Below, in pieces: positions 47,987 through 61,000 of a stretch of DNA of 64,000 bases. Under the pieces are notes generated by a model. The model ran no database searches. It was given only the letters and a program-made list of their open reading frames with translations, and was not told where the DNA came from. Source of the DNA: Phylloscopus collybita (lineage: Eukaryota > Chordata > Aves > Passeriformes > Phylloscopidae); assembly GCA_027886175.1 (NCBI GenBank), contig JAJNNQ010000024.1:7982001-8046000 (forward strand). The letters run 5' to 3'. Numbering within the stretch: the first letter of the stretch is position 1; every line of letters starts with the position of its first letter. The translations under genes and the position numbers were made by a program.

Positions 47987-48605
47987 TTACAAATTATGCT
48001 CAGGGATGGTATAAGTTACAGTCATGTCCATATATTTCTTCTTTTCAACTATAGCTGCAATAGCACTAGCAATTTCTAGTAATTGAGGGGTGAGGAATGG
48101 GAGTGGGTTCTGGATGGACATGGCTGTCATTTCTTGGAATTGTGTTACATATTTATGTCCTAATGCAATATTCAATTATCCAGCCCCTTATGTCCAGCAT
48201 AACTTAGGCCATTACACAAGTGTTTTCTGGTAAGAGACACAGGAGATGTCCTATTAAAGATGCCATTTACTCCATTAAGGGACTCAAAGTTCTTAATGGC
48301 CTTATGAATCAATACTGCTTGGGACATTTTGGTCACAGGATCTAGAACTATGAGCTTCATTGTTTTCAAGACAAAAGGATTAGATTTGAGTTCATTAAAA
48401 ACTGCTGCTTCTAATGAAGGACTGGCTACAGAAACAAAAATTTGTTTCTCTCCTCCCCTGCAAGCTTATGCTGTTTGACTTTGTTTATCCAAAGTAAAAG
48501 ATTCCTTTAGAGGCATTACTTTAGTCCCTCCACTTATTTGAAATGTAATTAGAGGTCTACCTTTAACAAATGGAAACATTATTGTGTTTCCTGGAACAGG
48601 CAGTC
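47987..48605 (-). pseudogene. Decayed coding sequence of about 200 codons, unknown family
   Basis: Read on the minus strand, a splice-acceptor-like pyrimidine tract (CTTTCCATTCTCTCTCTGCTAG) ends just outside 48,605. Three near-contiguous open stretches follow. First, 45 codons at 48,469-48,603 (LPVPGNTIMFPFVKG near the start, FQISGGTKVMPLKESF later) end at a TAA at 48,466-48,468. Second, 97 codons in the same frame run to 48,175 (IFVSVASPSLEAAVFNEL, then HKAIKNFESLNGVNGIFNRT, then HLCNGLSYAGHKG). Third, after a frameshift near 48,180, about 60 codons run to a stop at 47,987 (LTPQLLEIASAIAAIVEKK). All three have balanced, protein-like composition. One stop and one frameshift in about 200 codons indicate a pseudogene or relic. 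I do not recognise the family. A cellular gene exon, a retrocopy and a degraded viral or retroelement protein are all possible. A CR1 fragment lies about 130 bases upstream on the opposite strand. Confidence 0.45.
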
Positions 48606-48735
48606 CTAGCAGAGAGAGAATGGAAAGACAAAGCAACTGAACCACGTCTTCTAGCTAGCATATCTTGCAAAATATTTTTAATCATTATATGGAATGCTTT
48701 TTATTATTATTTTCTAGAGGAAAACATTCTTAGTA

Positions 48736-48853
48736 AGCTTTGGACAATGCTCTTGGGCACATGGTGGGATTCTTGGGGCTGCTCTGTGCAGGGTTAGGAG
48801 TTGGATTTGGTGAACTGAGTGGGTCCCTTCTAACTCAGTTTATTCCATTACTC
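48736..48853 (+). mobile_element. CR1 LINE, short 3' end fragment (second subfamily)
   Basis: Matches another avian CR1 3' end type: GACAATGCTCTTGGGCACAT, GGTGGGATTCTTGGGG, CAGGGTTAGGAGTTGGATTT, GTGGGTCCCTTCTAACTCAG and TTATTCCATTA in order. Only about 120 bases remain. It differs from the copy at 44.4 kb, so two CR1 subfamilies are represented. Confidence 0.88.
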
Positions 48854-49776
48854 AAAGCTTTTCCTAGCAGAGACATTTCAGGGCCAATAGTGAACCATTA
48901 AGAGGGCAGCTGTCAATTTTTTTGTGTTGTGCATTGGATTACTGTTATAAAGAGCTGAACACCTGGTTCCAAGGCACTAAACCTGACATTTACCTGATTT
49001 CTTGGCTCTGTGGAAGTCCAAAACCTAATATGTAGTGTATTTAAAATGGTAGGCTTCACCCTTGTCAATTGTCAGCTAAAATTGGTGATGTGTGCTTGGC
49101 TTTATCCTTTCAATAATCACCCCTTGTATTTTTTTTTATTTGAAGATTTTCTGTGATCTCCAGTTGTAGCCAAAGTTCCTATGACTTCTCATTCATCTTA
49201 AATTTGTTTCTCCATGTTTGATATTCGCTTCAAATACATAATTGAGCTATCCCAAAATTTTAGGGGTCAAGGCATCAAGGTAAGACAACCTATTGACTGG
49301 GAAAATTTTCAGCATATATAGTGGGAAAAGCAGCTGTTAGACCCTCACATTCAATGGTCCAGCAATTCAGGCAAATGTAAATGCATTTCAGTCTCTCTGA
49401 ACTGAAGACTTTCCTGGAAGACCACTTTCATCCAACCTGAGAACTCATCAGGGTCTAGAACACTTTATGGTGTGAAGGTTGAAGCTTTGAGCAGAAAATA
49501 AGGGGGTTTTGCAACATGCTTATCCCTGACAGGAAGTGCCCTCTCCCAGCAGTAGTTGTATTTTGCATCATAGATAAACAGTTTTCATATTAATGTGCAA
49601 AGTAGGAAGTTATGTAAGATGTCAAATTTGCATTTCTCTCCTGCTTTGAAACCTGCTTACCATTTCCCTTAGCACTATAACAGTACAGAGTTTTTGCTCC
49701 TATTTGCTACTTTCAGAGCAAGATTTCCATCTATTGATTTGTTTTCATCCCTCTTCCCCAATATATCCACTGCTTT
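48854..49776. other. Unique sequence, no gene seen
   Basis: No coding or repeat signal noticed. Confidence 0.5.
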
Positions 49777-49913
49777 AAAAAAAAAAAAACCAAAAAAAAA
49801 CAAAAAAAAACCAAAACAAAACAACAAAACAAAAAAAACCAAAACAACAACAACAACAACAAAAAACAAAAACAAAAAAAAAAAAAAAAAAAAAAAAACA
49901 AACAAAAAAAACA
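49777..49913 (+). repeat. A/C-only tract
   Basis: 137 bases made only of A and C: long A-runs broken by single or double C, with a short CAA array in the middle (about 49,845-49,861). Confidence 0.92.
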
Positions 49914-50691
49914 GGTAAAATCCATCCCTCATAGAAAAAAAAAAATATTTATATACACTATAGAATTCTTTTATTTTCACTGTGGTTTGCATTTCTCCTC
50001 CTTACAGATAATCTATAGAACCAGCTGGATCCCTTGTTGTCAAGCTATGAAATTGTTCATGACAGAGCAGTGCAAAATGTTCCATGGAACATGTGAGGGT
50101 ATAACCTACATCAGTCTCTCTGCCTGCAAGTGTTTTCTTTCATCTGATGAGTCAAAATAAAGTTGCTTAAACTTTCTGGCCTCTCTGAAAGAGGCAAAAA
50201 TTTCTCATGTTTCTTTCCTTTCCTTTCATCAAATGTCTGCAATGCCATTCTGCAGTTTATACAGAAACATTGAACCTCATGTGTTAAGTTTTTAAGCCCA
50301 GCATGATTTTAAAGCACATATTACTCGGATGCCCATTTTTTTTTAGTGTCTCAACTGCAGGGCGTAAATTGACAACGGGTCTTATACCAACTCCTGCTTT
50401 TGAAGGTTCAATAACAAGTTTTTGTGGTAAATTAAGACTAATTGTTCACAGCAAAATCTCTACAGTCTACTAGTAATTAGATGTGGTTCACACAGAAGCA
50501 CAATCTCTGTATTTCAATGCTGAGGCTGACCTCGTTTGCCTCATAGTCATTTTTATGTATTTGTAGCCTTATCAAAAATGTTATGTATTTTTCCTTTGTT
50601 TTTTTTTTCTTTTCAGTTACTGTTGAATAGATTTAGGAAGGATTTACTATATTTAGAAGTCGAGGAGCAAGCAAGATAATATACAGTAATT
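49914..50691. other. Unique AT-rich sequence, no gene seen
   Basis: No firm feature noticed. Confidence 0.5.
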
Positions 50692-50791
50692 AAAAAAAAA
50701 AAAAAAAGCAAAAAAAAAAAAACCAATCAAAAAAAAACCACCAAAAAAAAGACAAAAAAACCCAACAACAACAACAAAAACCCCACAAACC
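50692..50791 (+). repeat. A-rich tract with C interruptions
   Basis: Poly-A blocks separated by C, CC, rare G and one T, ending in a CAA patch and CCCCACAAACC. Same type as the tract 0.8 kb to the left. Confidence 0.9.
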
Positions 50792-53641
50792 ATAAACGAT
50801 AGAAAAGTAAATGCCAGAGGTACCACTTCAGTAGTATTTCCCCAGTCAGTTTATTCTAAAGCACAGGAACACCCAGGCATAATGGTGATTACAGCCTTAA
50901 TGGGCTGGTTTGATTGCTTATTTGAGAAAGCTCCCTGTTTTACATTAAATTCTCGAAAACTATTTAAATATTGATTGAAATCCCTCAAATGGGGGCATGG
51001 TAATCCCATTCTTTATTGTCTTCATTGGTTTCTAATGACACATTGTTTACAAACTCAAAAAGAGCAGTTTTAGCTCTATTTATTCCTTATATCTCTCTGC
51101 TAAATATGCACTCATAGCTCGACTCTTTTTTGTTGCTGTCTCATGTTGCAAGTCAGTGTTTCAAGGATTGGGATTTAAAAGGAAATAATATCCCATTGAA
51201 ATTTCATTGCCTCAGAACATATGTTCAGATATTTCTAACAGTCTTCAAACTAAAGAAGAGAATGTCCTTAAAGGAGGCACAGCTCTTCAAAGGGATCATC
51301 CTGAAGCTACAACTTGCCTCTGTTTTACACTAGGATGTTTATTTTATGTGCTTGTGGTCTCTGTTACCCATTTTGACCTCTGAAATGGTAATATATGAAT
51401 CATTTACTATTGTATTTTTAGCTGTTACTACACCCACAAGACTTTTTATTATCAGCAAGAGTGGGGGTATTAAAGAGATTTGTGAGCCTCAGAAGGCTCG
51501 AAGCACGGTAGGGATGAAATTACAAAATTATATTGTTATAAAATATATTTCTAAAACTGTGTACAAAGGCCCAGTGTTAATGAAAGTAATTGATAGCAAA
51601 TACTGATTTCTTTTTACATCACCAACAAAGCATTTTTTTTCTGAGTAATAATGAGCCTCTTTTTAGTAACAATAGGAAAAAAATGAGTCTCATGAATCAT
51701 TTATGTGGCCTCATTCATTGCTATTATTACTTCTGCCATCAAATATTTTGGGAATTCAGCCCCTTTTTCTCTCTGTCTTTACATCTTGTGTAATGGCCTT
51801 TCTTGTGCTTTTCAGAAGGAAAATTGAACTTTCTTTTCCTTTAATGTACAGAAAAGTACCAGATCTTCCATTCTGATTCTGAATAAATGTTCCTGTTGCT
51901 GAGGCTTTTAGCTGTAGGAAGCCATAAAAGATGAATAATTGCTAAAGGAAAAACAAGATAGGGGAAGTAAAACCCAATGTGCAGAAGGAATCAATTTTCA
52001 AAAGGTCAACATCTTCAGCACAGGATTTGCCTAATTTGGACAATTCCAAAATATTTTAGCTGTCAGTAATTCCACTGAATACTGAAAATACTCAGAAAGT
52101 GTGCTGAAAGTGGCATGGAGTCAGCTTAATTCCAAGTAACATTTCATAATGCTTAAAGCAGGACACTGGGCATCAACAGACTTTGATTATTTTGTACCTT
52201 TTGGGGCTTTCAGCAAAATATCTTCTTCTACTCTAATTTTGTCAATGATGCATCTCACCTTCACTAATGTCCAACTCAACGTAGAATTGTTGTTCCCACA
52301 TTCAGGCTTTATTTCTGGTTTATGTTTTCTTAATGCCATTGTAAATCTTTATTTTACATATTTATATCTTCAAAACTTGTGTGCTCATAGCCTAGAATCG
52401 GCTGAGGTTGTCAGTTTTCTTAATTGATATATACAGCTGAGAATATTAGGAAACTAGAAAAGAGGTTTTTGGTTTTTTGGTGGATTTTTTTGTTGTTTTT
52501 TTTTTTTAATGAGCCAAGCTGAGCTCAGTCCACTACCCCAGTGTCCCCAAATGTAACACACATTACAAAGGTAATTTCTGTATAAATACTAATGGGAAAA
52601 TGAAGATTGGTTTAGTTTTAGTTTAGTTTTGGTGAAGTTACACTATGACAATTGTAACTTTTATTTTTTTTTTAAATGCACATAAATTTAATTTTGGAAA
52701 AAAGTTGTGTGTTTGTTGAAAAATACACAGTATAATCTCTCTATGCCTCAACTTCTCCTTTTAGAGAATTTTTATGACATTTTTAAACACCCTTCTTATA
52801 GTTTTGAGTGTTTGTTTTGGTTTTCTGTGTTTTCTTTTGATGAGTGGCATTGTGTTCCCATCAAGTGGCATGCTCACAGTTAAGTTTTTGCATAAAATTT
52901 GTAGCTGCAAAAACTAGATTCTACCTCTTCTCATAAATAAAATGTGGCATCTTTCAGAAGAAATTAGCTCCAGTGTTTGTCTTTATCATCATTTTTGAGT
53001 TAAATAGCTATTTTAAACATGAAGAATTATTGCTTTTTCCTAATATAAGAAGACTGGTAATAACCAGAACCACAGGGCTTTTGTGTGCACAATATGACAA
53101 CAATGCTGGAAGTTATCTACTCTGAGCAAAGCCACACAGTATCCTAAGATACAGCCTAAGACAAAACAAACTACCTCACAATGTTTCACTGATGATTTCT
53201 CTTGGAAAGTGCCATGCAATATGCACCTTTGATCTATCACTGAAGTGTTTTCCTAATGGACTTACATGAAGGAATTAACACATCTAGTAAATTAATTATT
53301 TTTTCCTACATAATGTACATTATGTGGTAAATTGCATGTTTCATAGCATAAGTATGACCTGAAATGAACAAAAAAACCCCAATCAATATGGATTAATGAA
53401 GATAAATAATGTAAGTCTAAAAAAACTGCTGAAGTTTTTCAATAACTATTTATTTATTTCTCTTCTAAAGAGAACCTCCTCTAATCTTTCAAAATATAAT
53501 TGCAGTAACTACATCTAGCACAGAAAACTGAAAAATATAGTTAACATAGCTATTTATGTTTAAGGAGAAAAAAAAAACAGTGTAGAGAAAAGTTAAATCA
53601 GTACATAGTCTCATTATTTTTCAGTCTCTTCTGTTTAATTT
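50792..53641. other. Unique AT-rich sequence, no gene seen
   Basis: Contains a T/G-rich patch at about 52,464-52,508 and an 18-bp perfect palindrome at 53,308-53,325. Open frames of 67-92 codons near 51.1-52.4 kb have no start context or coding character I can defend. Confidence 0.5.
53308..53325. repeat. 18-bp perfect palindrome
   Basis: ACATAATGT followed directly by its reverse complement. AT-rich palindromes of this size occur by chance, so no function is claimed. Confidence 0.85.
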
Positions 53642-53747
53642 TTTTGTTTGGTTGGTTGGTTTGTTTTGGTTTGGGGTTTTTTCTTTCTTTCTTTCTTTCT
53701 TGGTCAGTTGGGTTTTTTTGTTTTGTTTTGTTTTCTTTTCTTTTCAG
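53642..53747 (+). repeat. T/G and (TTTC)n tract ending in a strong splice-acceptor-like site
   Basis: Runs from GTTTGGTTGGTT units through five TTTC units (53,679-53,702) and GTTTT/CTTTT pentamers to TTTTCAG at 53,741-53,747. The sequence after it is open for about 57 codons in phase 0 (AGDNVLSYWIFMFWRDAL) and then hits a stop. No second splice site or family supports an exon. Confidence 0.75.
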
Positions 53748-55231
53748 GCTGGAGACAATGTGTTAAGTTACTGGATTTTCATGTTCTGGAGAGATGCCTT
53801 GCATCTCTATTCTAAAGCACAATTCCTGTTTCCTAGCAAGCAAGAAACAGAAAAAGAGATGACCTTTGCAGCTGCCATTTTGAAAAAAAAAAAACAACAC
53901 CAACTCTTCAACGGTTGTTAAGAGAGAAGCCAGAAACCTGGGACGGCAAAACAGAAGAAAATGAAAACCTCTAGTGCTGCAGGGAGAAGTGTTTTGCCAA
54001 AAGATGGTGGCAGCACATCCTCTACTGGATTTGTGTAGTAGAAGGAGCAGCAGCAGGTCATGCTGAGACTGTGTGTGATGCTGGATGACTCACTGGAGAC
54101 AAGAAGAATGATTCTAAGGCAACAGATTCCAGCATTTCAACCTTCCCACCAGTCTCCCAGAGACTCTGCTTGCCTTCAGCACTATGTGGGAACACAGGTT
54201 TCTCTGGGGTTCGAATTTCCTTTTCCAAAACAGGCCCTCCCAGCAACTCAGCAGTGAGATGTCAAGAATTTAGAGAACAAGATGTAAATTGCCTGGAAGA
54301 GATCTGCAAGGGGCATGAGATGACCACAGCTGCCAGAGACAGAATGTGCCTGGATTGATGGGACACCTCTGACAGGCTGCAGCATCCCACACATGGCCTC
54401 AGATCAATATTCTAGAACAGGGAAAGCATCCCAGGACTGGGTAGAAAAAATTCAGGGTTCTGGGAAAGGAAAACACTTCTTCACACAGGTATTCTCAAAC
54501 TGTCAGCACTTAAAATAGCAATCCTATAAACCTTAGCAAGGATGATCCTGTTTTATTAAGGTCAGGTGGAAAAGCAAAAGCCCCTATTAGAAATGATAAG
54601 AGACAGCCAAAGTGAATAGAATTGGAAAGATAACAGAAGCAAAAAGCCAATATCCCAGCCACCTGCACTTCCCCAACACAGACTGAGGCTGGACCTGGTT
54701 CTAGTTAACTGCAGGTTTGTTGTATTCCTTCCTTCTGCAAAAATAAAACCCCTAAGCCCACACAACCCTCAGTGCTCTTACAGCTCTCCCAAAGTGCACA
54801 GCCAGGTCATCCTGCAGTGTTCACTTTCTCTGCCCTCTTGGAGTTGCTGCCTGAGTTTTAAGTGAGGCTCTGCCATGTGTGAGGAGCCACAAAAATTAAT
54901 TGTGGTGGCCACCTGCCTAGGGATACTTGAAGCTGTTGTTATTTAAAATATATGTTCTATGTTGTGCCTGAGTCACCAAATTTAAATTTGCATTTTATTG
55001 ATACAAGATTTCGTTTTCTGTGGCTTTGAGATAGCTGATACTTTTCCTGGGACAGAGGTCTCCAGGACAGCATAAGGGGCATCTCCAGAGGGTTTTAAGC
55101 AGAAAGCATATTTCTCTTTGATGTAGAGGGAATTAAACCACACAAGTTAAAAACCATACTAGAGCATATAAATGTCTAATGCCTCAAACTGCCATTGTTT
55201 TGTCCATAAATGACAACGTGAGAAGTAATTT
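53748..55231. other. Less AT-rich sequence, possible old repeat or noncoding transcript
   Basis: Composition is more even than its surroundings between about 53,750 and 54,780. Overlapping short open frames occur on both strands. I cannot match it to a repeat family or protein. Confidence 0.3.
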
Positions 55232-55285
55232 AAAAAAAAAAAAAAACCCAAAACAAAAACAAACCCCCAAAACACAACCCACACA
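55232..55285 (+). repeat. A/C-only tract
   Basis: A-run followed by CCC, CCCCC and CACA interruptions. 54 bases with no G or T. Confidence 0.9.
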
Positions 55286-57029
55286 TCAAGAAAGGAATAG
55301 CAAAATGACTGCTAACTGCTGAGCCAACCAAACACCTACTTCTGTTCCTAACAATGTTTTACCTCTCCATCCAACACCTCATGCAAATGTTTGAGTGTGT
55401 CCCCTCAAAATAAATCTAGTAGCTAAGAAAGGTTATTGATTCGCAGTTATGAAAGATGTATAAATAAAGATGTCTTACAGGTAAGAGAAACAGCTGCTCA
55501 CTCTGCAGTAATGAAATTCTCTGTATGGAGTACTCTCACAGCTTTTAAGCACAGATCAGTAATGTAGGGATAACACAGAAAGTGCATCCAGGAGTTTGAC
55601 TATTGGAATTCAATAAATGAAGGTGGTACTCAGCCATGAGTTTCCAATACATAGAGGAACTGCAACGAGGTCTCTAATCTTTGCAAGCCAAGTGTCACAG
55701 CTTTACTCTGACCCTACCTACAGAAGCTGGTTTCAGGTTAAGTTGTGATTGTGTGATGAATCTGGGCCATGAGTTACATCCACAGAATTTGCCCTAAGTA
55801 TAAATTCACAAGCAGTAGGAGGTCCAGGAGAGGCATCCTTGTCTGGACACTCCTGACAACTTCAGCATCCCAGTCCTTTCCCTCCAGCTCTGCCCAGTAG
55901 GAGAATGCAGGACAGGGCACTCTGCTTCCCTTCCAAAGAAGCTGAATCTGGACTGAAATGAAAAGTTTCTACTTCCTTCAAAGAAGGAAGGTTAGGAAGG
56001 TACAATTGCAAGTATGACTAAGCAGGCAGATTTATGCTGAAGAAGGACCTCAGAAAAAGGGGTTGGGGCTTAGAAAGAATTAAGGAACAGCTGAGTGCTC
56101 CAAAAATACAGTATTAACAATCTCTAGCAGCAGCAGTATTCGTGTGCCAGAAACTCAGCTTTCTGTTATAGGACCCAGTTGCTATAGAAACTTCCAACTG
56201 AGAGCTAAATAAAGTAATTTCTATGCTAGTGTTGGTGTCTGTAACTTCAGCACCTGATGCTAACCAAATTGTGCTCAATAAACAAATTTAAACTCTAAAA
56301 GCTTGCAATGAGTTCTCAGTGTTTTCTATACAACTGATTAATCCCAATTGATCTTGGCTTAGAACTCAAGAGCATGAGAAATAATAGAAACAGATAAAGA
56401 CTACTCAGGACAAATATGCCTCTCCCTTTATTTGTTTCTTACCTTATTTCCTCCTTCCTCTACACACCTCTTTCTCCTGTCTTAGTTATTTTTTATTTTG
56501 AAATTACCTTTTACATGGCTAGTCTCATAGTTGAGCCTGGCATCTCTGATCCTCTTTTGGCAAATTAATTTTGCATTAACCTCTGCTCTTGCATCCCTTT
56601 CATATTTCATTAAACATTTGCTTCAGGTTAAACATTTGAGAAGCAATGTTAACAGCTGAGTGCAAATCCTTCCTTCTAGATCTCCGGTGCAGGGTCTCAG
56701 GGATGAGGCACAAGGGACAAGTTTGCAGAAGCCTGCACAGACAACTCACACCATGGGAACAGTGAGAAATGCTCATTTCCCAGGGAATGTGGGCATACAT
56801 AAATCTGGTGAATCTGGATCCCAGGGCATCTAGGGTTAGAAATATCTTCTCTTTAGAAAGGAGGAATTGTTACTGTTACTACTGAGGCACTTTCTTGTAC
56901 TGTCTAGGAAACAAGAGATCACCCCAAGCATTTCAATATGCAGACTCTATTTCTGCATGACACTAAATACAGGTACAGTTGATTAGAATAAATAATGCTG
57001 GTGCCATGAGTAGTTACGTAGAACAGATT
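55286..57029. other. Unique sequence, no gene seen
   Basis: No coding, RNA or recognised repeat signal. Confidence 0.5.
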
Positions 57030-58080
57030 GAAAACTTTTCAAAATTTCTTCCTTGCTGTTCTAGAAGCTGTTTGAGTATTTCTGGCAAGGTGGCAAGGGT
57101 TCAAGCTAAAAATGTCACAGAGCAATAGCAGTGATTGCCCTTCCTTTGACAGATTGGCCCTTCCTTTATGTTCTAAGTGCCCAAAGCATGTGAAGGAATG
57201 GACTAAATACCTGGGATATGTGGCATTTCTGGGGCAAGAAAGCAGAAGAGGAGTGCAGCAGTTGTGGGAGGTGAAGGTTTTCATCCATCCCAGCAAAGGT
57301 GAGCAGCAACAGCCATTGCCTTATCCCTGAGAGAGGAACCAGGGAGAAGGGATGGACAAAGTAGGACCTGAGGGTCACTGCCTCTAACCCAGCATGCAGG
57401 CTGAGACCCAGGGGATGGGAGAGGTGAGCAGGAATAGCTTAGCAGCTTCTGAAGGAGAAGGGAGGTGGGAGAGCTGCTTGGAAGAGACCAGGGCTGCCAC
57501 TCCACAGTGCCCGGCAGCTGCCAGCGTTTGCTGCAGCAAGAGCAGCAGTGGCTGCTGGCACAGGGTTGTCCAAGGTCTCAGGGACAGGCTGAAGGGAGAG
57601 CAGGGCTTGGGCAGGCTTTGGCAGAGGGAGCTCTGGTAAACCAGACCTTATGGCAGCTCTCTGAGGCATGGTGGGTCACTGGGCTTGGGCAGGGGGTGGC
57701 AGGCAGCCGGGGCTCCCGTGCCAGGTGGCCGGTGGCACGTGGTTCCCTCCTGGGCTTTGGCAGGCAGCGCAGGCAGCTGGTGAGCACGGGCTGCCTGAAG
57801 GCTCCCAGGCAGCAACAGGAGTCAGTCAGGCTGCCAGCCAAGTCTGGAGATAGCAGGCTCCTGGCCCTGACAGGAGAACGAAGTCTAGCTGGTAGAGAAT
57901 ACTCGAAGGACAACAACAACTTGCTTGGGAAGAACTGGACTGTAAAGTAGGGAAAGTCTACCAGTGTCCATATCAGGTGTCTATCAGAAAGTCTGTCAGT
58001 GTCCAAATCAAGACCTTATGCCTGAGGCCAAAGCCTCTGAAACAAACCTGGTGAATCAGGCTAGACTTTGAAAGCTTTTG
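57030..58080. other. GC-rich block, probably an old repeat; not a recognised gene
   Basis: The most GC-rich non-LTR part of the window, with many CAGG/GGCAG words (GGGCTTGGGCAGG, GGTGGCAGGCAGC, CAGGCAGCGCAGGCAGC). Frames on both strands stay open (161 codons on +, 57,465-57,950; 142 on -, 57,578-58,006), as expected for GC-rich sequence. Neither shows a recognisable protein. The right end has imperfect GTGTCCA-containing direct repeats (57,963-58,010). A diverged LTR or another transposon is my best guess, without a family match. Confidence 0.35.
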
Positions 58081-61000
58081 GTGGCATTTTTTCCATCCAA
58101 GTCAGTGTGACGATATCTTAACATAAAACTCCCTGGGACTTTGGAAGAAGAGCTACACTGTTCATATCTTGTCAAAAGCAATGTGTGTGGGATGTATATG
58201 CATCCCAAATATACCTATATCTGTATCTGTGCATGTGTCTACACAGGCATATATGCATATACATGTAATCCCCTGCTCAGTTCGTTCAGGAAATGGCTGC
58301 TCAGAACTGAACTGATTCCTGTTGCTCACACCATGGCCAGGCACTAAGGACATCACTCTGAAGTAAATAGGATCCAGCAAGACATAAAAGTTGTGTTTGC
58401 AACCCCGCTGACTTCAGGACAACCTACCCACAAGCTGAATTGCTCACATATGCTCGAATGCTGTTGTTGAATAAGAATGAGCTGAAATTCACACATTAAA
58501 TTAGACCATACTTAGCTGCTGCCACATGTAGGAGATGCTTCCAAGCCTTTGGATGACAAAGGAGGCTGTGAGGAGAAGACAGGGAGGCATCATTAACTAT
58601 TTACTTCCTGTAAAAAGGGACTTGCCTTGGGGAAAATGAGGAAGACAGGAAGGTGATGATCCTAAGATTGGGAGGCCAGACCTGCTAGACACAGACATAT
58701 ATGTTGCTAAAAAACAAGGCACAGGTAACTTTGGAGGGAGGCTCATAGCAGGGAACTGTGAGGGGGGTGATCTGGAATGCCCCTATCACTGAGACTTCTT
58801 ACAGAGCCTGGGGATTTCTAGACCCATATTTTGGTCATGCAAAAATACATACAATTCCACCCTCTTCTTTGGTGAAACAGAGGCAGTTTTTTCTTAGTCC
58901 TAAAGGGTAAATAAAAGGAAAATGGAGAAGACCTGTATTTTCTTTTTTTTCTGATTGGACTGTAAGGAAGACACACTTGAGTCTTTAAGAAGCCTTTGAG
59001 AGTCTTGCTTTCAATGAACCGTGATTTTAAGAATTTTCTCCATTTCAAGAACTGACACTCAATTCTGATGTCTGTTATTTTTTTTTACACTGTCTATTCT
59101 GTTTGCACAAGTTTATGGAAGACTTGAATGGATACTTAAGTAAAATGACACAGATGCAAAGCTATCAGTTTTCATAGAAGTGTTGTTTTTTCCCTTGGTG
59201 TTTCAAGAAGATCAAGTCCTTGTGCAATCTACATTATCAGTGAGTCACAGCTGAATTTCCACCCTGTTTTGTTGTGTTTGCTACATGCTTTGCAAATAAG
59301 CCAAAAGGGCCACACTTCAGTACCTTTCAAAACTGGAAAACTAAGTTTGTAACTCCTTTGCATTGCTTCTTTTATCTTCCTTTTTGTCCCCTGTTGTCTC
59401 TCTCTGTCTCTCCAGTCACCATAATATCCTTCAGCGAGTGGGGAACGGCATTATTTCTTCTTTACAAAAGTTTCTGGGAGACATTTCTTGCTCTTTTCCT
59501 TTGTCACATATTTTTGCTTTATAACACTATTTCTTGTTACCTAAGAGCTGTTGTAGATAATAGGTATTTTAATTTGCATTCCTGACACATAAGTTCTTCC
59601 ACTAAGAGTGTTTGTGCTGCAGAGCATCATAGACTTCCCTGTGATGAATCTCCCTTCTGGCTGGATCCAGGCTTCCAAATATTCACAAAACCAGAAAGCT
59701 GCAAGCTGGTCTCTTCGCTGCCATCTATCTCAGGAATTTGAAGCCAAGCCTTCAGGTCTTTTTCTGGTGAAGTTACAAGGAGAGACAGAATCATTTTTCT
59801 TCCAAAGGTCCTGCTCAGGCTGTGTGCAATGAGTTTCATGCAAGGCGATCCCTGTGTTTTCAGAGACTGACAGAATTGGGTGAGTTCCTGATAAAGCACA
59901 AAAGGCTTAGCCTGGAGGATTCTTTTCATGAAGAAATGGCCAGAGACACTTCTTAGTGCAGCTTTTGAGCCATGATGACAATTTATTTAGAAATCAAAGA
60001 AACCTTAATAGTTGCTGTTTGCCTAGACATTGCAGAAAGAGGCAGGCCATGCTGGTGACTCACACAATTTGTTGTTGTCCCTAATTTCTCCAAGCTTTCA
60101 CAAAGGCCTCTCTTACCCTTCCTCATTGCCAATCTAAACAAAGTGACTGTAAAAGAAATTATGTGATAAAATAAGCTGTGGCCTAAAACTTGCTGGGATA
60201 TACATGCCTACTTAATTTTATATGCACTAAGGGTCACTGCAATGATTACTTACAGCATATTAACTTCAGCATGTGCATAATTGTTCCCAGGATTGGTGAA
60301 GAACAGGTCATCTTTCAATACACAAGAAGCTTAATGAGGGATGAAAAGTTAAAATCCCAGATCTGAATTACTCTGAAACATGGGATTTCAGGATATGTAT
60401 CTAAGGGTTTTCAGGTTACCAATATTATTTTTTTCTGTAAATTTCAGCAGAAAATTCTAGCTAACTGTTTTAATATATTGGCTTGCTCAGTGTTACTTTA
60501 TGCAACAATCTGCTGTACCTAAGTATACTTCACATTAGAGAAGTGATTGACTTTTATAAGGAGAAAAATGTATTTTGAGGACATAAAATTTATATATAAA
60601 ACAAGGTTCAGGTTCTCAAGTGGGAAGATGGTAGGAAATTACTAGACCTTTGTGGAAAGAATTTCCTCTGGTTTTCATCTTACAAAATTTTTTGCTATTT
60701 TTGCATCTCAACCCACTTTGAAGGAAAAAAAAAAGTGAAGACCTAGAGGAACAGTATCAACTTTCTGTCATTTCATGAAAGAAACACCACTTCTTTGTTC
60801 ATTTCTTTTATGAATTTGACCAAGTATTATTTTTCTTCTTTTTAAAGGTGAAAAATAACTTTTTAAAACTGCATTCAGTTTAATTAGAAAGAAACCTTTG
60901 ACAGCATTTGAAATATTACTGTGAGAAAATACTTTCTTATAGAGAACTTTATCTATACCTCCAAGGGGCAAACTGAGCTGATACTTTCCATTCCTCACAT

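Noticed and set aside
49675..49992. Lys/Thr-rich and Phe/Val-rich open frames
   Set aside because: Low-complexity A/C tract read in frame.
57465..58006. 161- and 142-codon overlapping frames
   Set aside because: GC-rich sequence keeps frames open on both strands; no recognised domains, start context or splice structure.
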